Assembly: GCA_028820845.1 (NCBI GenBank)
Contig: JAPPII010000003.1
Coordinates: forward strand, 21,631-85,630
Source of the DNA: Candidatus Poribacteria bacterium
GTDB lineage: Bacteria; Poribacteria; WGA-4E; WGA-3G
Reading direction: 5' to 3'
DNA: 64,000 nt
Shown here: positions 58,020 through 64,000 of the stretch, one piece after another
Position numbering within the stretch: position 1 is the first letter of the stretch
Layout: every line of letters begins with the position of its first letter
Translations under genes and position numbers: made by a program
Notes under the pieces: generated by a model
The model's input: the letters and a program-made list of their open reading frames with translations, nothing else
What the model was told of the DNA's origin: nothing
Databases searched by the model: none

Positions 58020-59108
58020 TTATTCAATTTTCCGAAAATCTGGAACTTCCATCGGTGCGCCACCGCTTGCGATCGACTGCTCCGAAACCAATCCCGGCAC
58101 TGTGAAATCCATTGCCGTATAGACATCAAGCGGCGGCGGCGTATCCGTGAGGATACTATCAACAAAATCCCGCACCTTGAAATACTCACCCAGATCGCCC
58201 GCATTCTCAGACTCAGCAGGCGGGTTCTTCCATCGTTCGGGTAAGCAGTCTTCAAACTGCGAAAGCGGTCGCCACTGCTCAGCTACCGAGAACTCATCCA
58301 ACCAAATCTTCGGTGCCGCACCCAATCCACGCGAACTCTCATAGCAGCCTTTTGTCCCTTGCAAGCTGAAATAGGAATTCGCAGGACGGTTCGAGAGCAT
58401 ATCAATCCGAATTTTGATTAACCCACCGCCATCGGTCTTACACAGCATCATCACGGTATCTTCCATCGCATGTTCCGGATCGGTATTGACACCCGTTCCA
58501 AGACAACAGACACTCACAACTCGTCCACCGAACCACTGCAGCACCGGACCGAGACTATGTGTCGCATAGTTGCACCGATTAATGCCTACCTGCCAATAGT
58601 AACGCCACGTTGGGTTGCCATCTGCATCGTGATGGAGAGATTTAATGTTGTGAAGATACTCTCCCTCCCCGAAATAGACATCCCCAAACATTCCCGCCTC
58701 TACCATGCTGCGGATGAGTACGTTTGATTTCGAGTAGCAGGTATTTTCAGCCATTGTGTACTTCGCAGACGACTTCCGAACCGCCCGAACCAAGTCGTAG
58801 CACTCCTCTAACTTGACAGCAGCAGTTACCTCACTAATAACGTGTTTCCCGGCTTCTAATGCCTCGATTGACTGCGGTACGTGCAAGTTCTCAGGAGTGG
58901 CGAGGACAACCAGATCGACTGCATCCAACATCGCACCATAATCTGTGAACTTCTGCGGAATACTAAACCGTTCAGCAACGTTCTGGAGGGTTTCCTCATT
59001 GATGTCACAAACCGCCGTTACATCGGTTTCCGCTATCGCTTTGAAAGGTACGACGTAAGAACTCCCTCGATGCGCCCCAACAATCCCAACTCTCAATTGA
59101 TCTGCCAT
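58020..59108 (-). CDS. Gfo/Idh/MocA family oxidoreductase
   Basis: 362 aa from the ATG preceded by GAAGGAGATTCATA; nine more codons are open upstream without a site. LRVGIVGAHRGSSYVVPFKA is a divergent nucleotide-binding loop (GAHRGS instead of GxGxxG); HVISEVTAAVKLEECYDLV replaces the usual EKP by SEV, so it belongs to a branch that has lost that Lys; NTCYSKSNVLIRSMVEAGMF follows. The missing Lys questions ordinary dehydrogenase chemistry. Convergent with the suf locus. Substrate unknown. Confidence 0.85.
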   Translation of the reverse strand: MADQLRVGIVGAHRGSSYVVPFKAIAETDVTAVCDINEETLQNVAERFSIPQKFTDYGAMLDAVDLVVLATPENLHVPQSIEALEAGKHVISEVTAAVKLEECYDLVRAVRKSSAKYTMAENTCYSKSNVLIRSMVEAGMFGDVYFGEGEYLHNIKSLHHDADGNPTWRYYWQVGINRCNYATHSLGPVLQWFGGRVVSVCCLGTGVNTDPEHAMEDTVMMLCKTDGGGLIKIRIDMLSNRPANSYFSLQGTKGCYESSRGLGAAPKIWLDEFSVAEQWRPLSQFEDCLPERWKNPPAESENAGDLGEYFKVRDFVDSILTDTPPPLDVYTAMDFTVPGLVSEQSIASGGAPMEVPDFRKIE

Positions 59109-59209
59109 TATGAATCTCCTTCGTCTATTTTCCAAGAAATTAATAAAGACTTCCAGATAATGTTACGCTTGGCTCAAGAGGTGTATGGTACTTGATAAAC
59201 AATAGAAGC

Positions 59210-59512
59210 CTATTTCGGAATAATTTCGACTTTCATTGAGACACCAAGACGCTCAGCAATTCTGTCAAGACATGCTTTTTTGTGTTCGTTTCTTAGATCT
59301 CTCGATATATAGTACTCACCCACTTTATCGAATTGCCGACTGCTTGAAGATAACTGAAACCGTGAAATAAGCATATTGTTGTCATCTACGCTTAAGACAC
59401 GCTCAGGGCCAAGTCTAAAAATCACCTTTTCTACAGTATCTGCTGCTATATGGCATTGAATAATTTCTCCATCAAGCATCGTAACCCGAAGTCGTGTATG
59501 TGGATTATTCAT
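59210..59512 (-). CDS. Small protein of unknown function
   Basis: 100 aa from the ATG preceded by AAAGGAGATTAT. Beta-rich N-terminus (RLRVTMLDGEIIQCHIAADT, VEKVIFRLGPERVLSVDD) and helical C-terminus (LRNEHKKACLDRIAERLGVS). The C-terminal third is similar to the gene fragment at 49282-49401. No family recognised. It stands alone between the Gfo/Idh gene and the IS element. Confidence 0.65.
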   Translation of the reverse strand: MNNPHTRLRVTMLDGEIIQCHIAADTVEKVIFRLGPERVLSVDDNNMLISRFQLSSSSRQFDKVGEYYISRDLRNEHKKACLDRIAERLGVSMKVEIIPK

Positions 59513-61007
59513 ATAATCTCCTTTCTTGTATTCAGGCAAAGATGGTGTGGTTTTCAACCTTCAGTCGAAGGAAACGATTCAATTCCAAAATCTGTTATAC
59601 CTTCAGTTTCTGGCAGCAAGTCATTCTTCGTTTTGTCAGACATTATGAACCCTTTCTCCTATGATACAATACCTTCGCCAAAATGATTGACTAAATAGGG
59701 TAAATATCCTAAAGTTATAGGTGAAACAAACCCAACTTACAAGGATGTTTACCCATGTCAGAGATTGTATCCTTATTTACAGTTTTCAGTCCATATTTAT
59801 CAGCACCAACGCCTCGTCAGTTCTGCGAAATCGTGTTCGCAGTGCTTGCGATGACCGGGGGCGTAACGCTGCGAAATATCTCTCGTTGGACGAAAGAAGG
59901 CGGGAGTTATCGCACGATCCAAAGGTTTTACAACACACTCATCCCTTGGAGCAGACTTTTTTGGGTCTTCTTTAGAGCACATCTGTATGATCCCGATGAT
60001 GTATATTTGCTTGCCGGTGATGAAACAGTTGTGCCAAAATCAGGCGATGCCACATACGGTTTATCGCGTTTTTTCTCATCAATAATCGGTAAAGTCATAC
60101 CGGGTCTGGTATTTTTTGCGGTGTCAATCATCAGCATCAAGCAGCGCCGTTCATACCCAATGTGTATGGAACAGATCGTCCGAGGGGAAGCATCAACGAC
60201 ACCGAAAACGATCCAAACATCACGCAAAGAACGCACTGTCTCAAAAACTTCGGAAACACAAGGTAAACCGGGACGTCCGAAAGGGAGCAAAGATCGAAAC
60301 AAGTCCGAGATCGTCCTCAACGACACTTTGAAACAGAGCCAATCTATGCTCAAGACGGTCTTAGCAACGATTAGAGGTTTCATACCGATTCGATGATGGC
60401 TACTTCGGAAACAATAACACGCTACAGATGCTCAGAAACTGTGATCTCCATCTGATTTCAAAACTTCGTAGAGATGCAGCCTTGTATTTGCCACCGGCGA
60501 CACCTTATCAAGGACGCGGACACCCGCTATCTATGGTGAAAAGTTCAATCCTAAAGAGATTGACAGCAAATATCGGGTTTCAACACAGACGCAAGGCAAC
60601 ATCACCACGGAAGTCTATGAAATAGAATGTCGGAAACCCAAACGCTTCCCGGACCCCTTGAATGTCGTGTGTTTGCGAAAAACTGACGCAAAGACAAAAG
60701 AGACATCACACGTTTTATTTTTCGCCTCCGATCTCGAGTTGGATGCCGAAACAATGAGTGATTATTACGCGCTCCGATTTCAAATTGAGTTCAACTTCCG
60801 GGACGCAAAACAGTTTTGGGGCTTAGACGATTTTATCAACGTCAAGGAGATACCGGTCAACACTGCTGCGAACCTGTCCATGTTCATGGTCAATGTTTCA
60901 GCGAAACTCCGTGAGATGTTCGGAAACCCGGAACATCCCGGTTTTGGCGTCTTAGACATCAAAGCACGTTACAGAGGACTCAGATATTTACAAGAAACAT
61001 TAAAAAT

Positions 61008-62093
61008 AGGACTTACGCAATATTGACAGAAATAGTAGGTTTGTGAAGTTGTTTTCGTATGTAATCCTCAAGTAAACTTTCTTTGAGTTGATAAATGGTT
61101 TGACCGGCTGCACGTGCGGCACGCGTCAAACTCACCTAAACCCATAAACAACACGCAATGTGATTGCGTTGGGCACGATGGAGACGACTTTGGCAGCTGC
61201 CAATACCTGTGGTTTGTTTCAGTTCCCGATGAAGTTGCTCAACCTTCCAGCGGAGCCGACAGGTCTCGTGCGTCGCCTCAACATCGCATTGAGATAAATC
61301 GTTGGTTACAATATATGCCGTGCGTCCAGAGGCAGACGCTATCCGGAACACCTTCACTTGATGGTCTTTCGGGAACTTTCGGATATGCACAAGTTTGCCC
61401 GTAGGCACTTCCGAAGCCGTCCACGTCAACGCCTCTACACGTTGGTAGCCTGAGGCAACTGAAGTGCTGACGAGCCGGCTGCGTTTCACAGGGGCATAGG
61501 AGACCTTAGAAAGTGCTTCAATCGCTTTCATGACCTTCATTGAAGCATACCAAGTATCCATCAGCACCCTCCGAAACGCAAGACGTTTGACGAAGGGGGC
61601 ATTTCGCAACATATCTACAAGATGCTGAAGTTTGGTTTTACCATCTCGGTCACTGTCATAAATACGATAATCAATGATCCAATACGCCTGCGTCTTTGGA
61701 TTGACATAGCGGCATGTGACGATACCGATCCCTGTAATGACGCGCTTCTCTGAACCGCTCCATTGTCTACGAACGCTTTGAATCGCTTTGGCATACGGTT
61801 TTGCCACAACGGTATCGTCAAAGATCAGGTAGCCATCGGGGTCAAACTCAATGTCATTTTTCACCGAGCGCCAGAGGTCTCCCGCAGAGATACGTTCTTC
61901 ACGCAGCAACCGATTGAGTTGGTCATGACTCCATCGGTCTGTATGCTCCGCAAAATACGTCTGCGTAAAGTTGTGAAAACTGGCTAAGAGAAACTGGCAA
62001 TAATCCGATAGTAACGGGTATCTTTTTTCTCAAACAGTTAGGGTCGTCATAATACAAAAGTATAACACAAATCTAACTTACTGCGTAAGTCCT
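61008..62093 (-). mobile_element. Nested insertion sequence with AGGACTTACGCA termini
   Basis: 1086 bp with perfect 12-bp inverted ends AGGACTTACGCA / TGCGTAAGTCCT, inserted in an A-rich site of the older element's transposase gene (TTAAAAA...AAAAATACTT). It carries one transposase frame on the minus strand. Miniature or solo copies of its ends are at 31208-31296, 18273 and 39999. Confidence 0.9.
61013..62050 (-). pseudogene. DDE (IS4/IS701-like) transposase with two in-frame stops
   Basis: The frame from ATG (62048-62050) reads MTTLTV, TGA, then EKRYPLLSDYCQFLLASFHN, WSHDQLNRLLREERISAGDL, the first Asp in YLIFDDTVVAKPYAKAIQSV, the second in RRVLMDTWYASMKVM, and the Glu in CRLRWKVEQLHRELKQTTG. 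After CLWV a TAG replaces a likely TGG, and the frame continues VSLTRAARAAGQTIYQLKES to a TAA in the terminal repeat. About 345 codons in total. The two stops make it inactive unless a 257-codon internal piece works. Confidence 0.85.
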
Positions 62094-62226
62094 AAAAAAT
62101 ACTTCCACAAAAACCTGAAACCAGTGTTATTCACAACATCGCTGAACACCTCGGTTCTATTGGGGCTATTCATTACACTCCCCCCAAACCAGACCCGGAT
62201 AAAGTGGCAAAGGTATTGCTATGATA

Positions 62227-62618
62227 TAGAAGACATTGTATCATATACTTCAAAACCTTTGCAACACGCTGAAACGAATAATCAAGGCCATTCAGCTTTA
62301 GCATCTCTGTCTGAGAAATCTGTAAGTTTCCCGGCTCAAAGGGCTTCCCATCTATTCCATCAGAAAACTGAATGTCCCTATTTTTCTATTTGACAAAATT
62401 GCCCCGGACATGCTAAAATACATAGAAGACAGAGGCATTCAATTCTCCAATAACTTTGATTTTCTGCCGAAGCACTCTTTGCTGTGGGAGTGAGCTCTGC
62501 TCGCGACAATGCCGCAAGAATTGGCAAAAAACCGACAATTGAATGGCTCTGATATAGAAGATGCAGGTATTGAAAAGAAACTCAAATTTTTCATAAAGGG
62601 TAAATTAGGAAATTTGGT
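62227..62618. repeat. Intergenic stretch with MITE-like remnants
   Basis: Two inverted-repeat pairs are visible: GGCCATTCAGCTTT (62286) with AAAACTGAATGTCCC (62366), and AGAGGCATTCAATT (62431) with AATTGAATGGCTCT (62537-62550). Both resemble the CAGGGCCATTCAG ends of the elements at 18350 and 31468. No gene is supported. GGTAAATTAGGAAATTTGGT precedes the methyltransferase ATG. Confidence 0.6.
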
Positions 62619-63554
62619 ATGAAGGAAAATACATTCACCAATACAGTCATAGTTGGAGATACAACAAAGGTCTTACCAGAGCTGATGAAAAGCAAAAAGC
62701 AATACCATATAATTATTGCAGACCCGCCGTACAATATCGGTAAGGATTTCGGTAATAATAGTGCCTCTATGCCAATGGATGACTACGTAGCATGGGCAGA
62801 ATTATGGATAAAAGACTGTTTGCATCTTTTGACAGATGATGGTTTGCTTTATCTTTATGGGTTTCCCGAAATTATTGCAAGAATTTCTGTCCGCTTTCCC
62901 ATCAACGAGCAACGTTGGCTGGCATGGCATTACACCAACAAAACAGTTCCGTCCCTCAAATTTTGGCAAAGGTCCCATGAAACAATATTATGTCTTTGGA
63001 AGCCGAACACCGAGCGCCCAGGCCTGGAAATAGACCCAATTAGAGAGCCTTATACTGCAAGTTTCTTAAAAAACGCAGCGGGAAAAGAACGCAAAAACAC
63101 CCCTTCTCGTTATGGAAGATCCGGCAAAACAACCATTTATCAGGCACATGAGAATGGGGCTTTACCCAGAGATGTTATTAAAATTCCAGCTTTGGCAGGG
63201 GGAGCGGGGCGTGCTGAAAGATGGTTTGTTTGTAAAACTTGTGGATCTCAAATTTATCCACCTGAACATTTATCTGAGCACCGCGGACACGATGTCCTAA
63301 AGCATCCAACCCAAAAGCCTATGGAATTAACCAGACGGCTTATCCGGTCTCGTATCAACGGAGATGGCGGCAGGGTCCTTATCCCGTTCGCAGGTTCGGG
63401 TTCAGAATGCGTCGTGGCTCAGTCATTAGGTGTTGAATATCTCGGTATAGAAATAAATCCTGAATTTGTTGATTTTGCAAAACAGTGGCTCGGATACGAT
63501 GCCGAACAACTGGTATGGGTAAGGGAGGCTGACAGTGTACCGATTAACGCCTAG
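62619..63554 (+). CDS. Type II DNA methyltransferase (beta-class, amino)
   Basis: 311 aa. Motif IV IIIADPPYNIGKDFG near residue 35 precedes motif I VLIPFAGSGSECVVAQSLG near residue 250, the beta-class order; VEYLGIEINPEFVDFAKQWL follows. A small zinc-ribbon-like insert (WFVCKTCGSQIYPPEHLSEH) stands before HPTQKPMELTRRLIRS. DPPYN suggests N6-adenine or N4-cytosine methylation. The restriction gene begins 20 bases before its end. Specificity is unknown. Confidence 0.9.
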   Translation: MKENTFTNTVIVGDTTKVLPELMKSKKQYHIIIADPPYNIGKDFGNNSASMPMDDYVAWAELWIKDCLHLLTDDGLLYLYGFPEIIARISVRFPINEQRWLAWHYTNKTVPSLKFWQRSHETILCLWKPNTERPGLEIDPIREPYTASFLKNAAGKERKNTPSRYGRSGKTTIYQAHENGALPRDVIKIPALAGGAGRAERWFVCKTCGSQIYPPEHLSEHRGHDVLKHPTQKPMELTRRLIRSRINGDGGRVLIPFAGSGSECVVAQSLGVEYLGIEINPEFVDFAKQWLGYDAEQLVWVREADSVPINA

Positions 63555-63996
63555 AATGCAACAGACCTTGCAACAAAGCTTAAAGAAATATCATGAATTA
63601 TTCGATGGTGGACGTTGTTTGGGTTGGGAACTAGAAGAACTTATATTCAAAGCCATTCAATCAGATAGTACAGCCCGACATTATGCTACTTGGACAGAAG
63701 CAGGACATGATGATGAAGCTGATATACGAGTTGTGGTAAATAATACGGGATACGCATTACAAATCAAATCTGGTACTGTAAAAAGAGGATATCTAGAGTT
63801 ATCAGGGCATCGATTGGGACGTTTTGACGGCAATCTTGAAGACATCACAGAATATCTAAGTAATAATAGTTCAGAGATTTTATCAATTCCTTATCGTAAA
63901 GTGGATGACGATACAGGAAGGCATCATATCTATCGGATAGTATATGTACGTAGTGTTTACATTTTGTTAGCAGTGATCAATATAGCTGCGAAATAA
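63535..63996 (+). CDS. Type II restriction endonuclease
   Basis: 153 aa from a GTG overlapping the methyltransferase gene by 20 bases (an ATG seven codons later is possible). PD-(D/E)xK-like core: LEELIFKAIQSDSTARHYAT, WTEAGHDDEADIRVVVNN (Asp) and GYALQIKSGTVKRGYLELSG (Q-x-K), then GRHHIYRIVYVRSVYILLAV. The overlap and place after the methyltransferase make it the cognate nuclease; the family is not recognised by name. It ends 4 bases before the window edge. Confidence 0.8.
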   Translation: MYRLTPRMQQTLQQSLKKYHELFDGGRCLGWELEELIFKAIQSDSTARHYATWTEAGHDDEADIRVVVNNTGYALQIKSGTVKRGYLELSGHRLGRFDGNLEDITEYLSNNSSEILSIPYRKVDDDTGRHHIYRIVYVRSVYILLAVINIAAK

Positions 63997-64000
63997 ACGA

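Larger units (their letters stand above)
59755..62224 (+). pseudogene. IS4-family transposase, degenerate and interrupted
   Basis: The first 213 codons are intact and about 75% like copy 1 (GDETVVPKSGDATYGLSRFF with the first Asp). A shift after FIPIR (stop at 60394) and further shifts near 60520-60650 break the middle, although FGNNNTLQ and DLHLISKLRRDAALYLPP are recognisable. The part with the Glu (YYALRFQIEFNFRDAKQFWG) is intact up to YLQETLKI, where the nested IS enters. The end resumes after it (IHNIAEHLGSIGAIHYTPPK), with its TGA in the target duplication. Not functional. Confidence 0.92.
59659..62226 (+). mobile_element. IS4-family element, copy 2, with 8-bp target duplication and nested IS
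   Basis: The element spans 59667-62218, ends CAATACCTTCGCCA and (inverted) CAATACCTTTGCCA, and is flanked by CTATGATA on both sides (59659-59666, 62219-62226). Without the insert it would be about 1.47 kb, like copy 1. Its left 48 bases match the right end of copy 1, so it is in the opposite orientation. Confidence 0.93.

Overview
The window looks like a chromosome segment from a sponge-associated or marine uncultured bacterium, most likely Candidatus Poribacteria or a close relative. This is an inference from gene content: several Gfo/Idh/MocA oxidoreductases, a phytanoyl-CoA dioxygenase, a UxaA-type sugar-acid dehydratase, an FGE/sialidase fusion, LamG and carbohydrate-binding secreted proteins, FlgD-like C-terminal tails (NPFNPETWIPYQLA type), and very many short palindromic intergenic repeats. 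No rRNA, tRNA or CRISPR array was recognised.

Layout. 1-5.4 kb: the 5' end of comM, a RCK-type ion channel, an ADP-ribosyltransferase-like/HEAT protein, a DUF1844 protein, a lectin-like protein, two cyclophilin lipoproteins and a LamG protein, all on the minus strand. 5.8-14.3 kb: a mosaic of a large lineage-type primase/helicase-like protein, a truncated paralogue of it cut by an IS4-family element, an FGE/sialidase fusion, IS and LRR gene remnants, and a PhyH dioxygenase. 14.5-24 kb: a PLD-family protein, an ECF sigma/anti-sigma pair next to an HtrA-like protein that lacks its catalytic His, a second sigma-like regulator, and an operon of three small exported proteins plus a frame-disrupted STT3-type oligosaccharyltransferase. 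23.6-31.1 kb: an O-methyltransferase and a duplicated-domain UxaA hydrolase, then a minus-strand operon of Gfo/Idh, a GrdB-like selenoprotein, Gfo/Idh and a repeat membrane protein. 31.7-42 kb: a secreted zincin/LVIVD-propeller protein, a GrpE-tailed protein, a D-cysteine desulfhydrase-like enzyme, an orphan HicB, AlkB and others.

42.3-58 kb holds moaA and then the Fe-S cluster assembly locus: sufC, sufB, sufD, a CGWS glutaredoxin, and further on sufS, sufU, Rieske, DUF59 (SufT-like), DUF971, rhodanese and a zinc-ribbon protein. Inside this locus sits a defence-type insert of about 6 kb: an ART-like protein, an HsdR_N-like nuclease, a methyltransferase/nuclease fusion, a C26 amidotransferase and a DUF262/HNH protein. 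A RelE-type toxin-antitoxin pair sits between sufU and the Rieske gene. The first codons of sufS are repeated just upstream of the DUF262 gene, which marks the insertion. 58-64 kb: another Gfo/Idh gene, a degenerate IS4-family element with a clean 8-bp target duplication and a second IS nested inside it, and a type II restriction-modification pair.

The clearest unusual features are: (1) a GrdB-like gene with an in-frame UGA in a UxxC motif, followed at the right distance by a perfect hairpin that fits the bacterial SECIS model; (2) the defence/TA cargo inside the suf locus; (3) several families of miniature inverted-repeat elements, some with target duplications and some supplying stop codons; (4) an intergenic-type palindrome lying in frame inside the UxaA gene.
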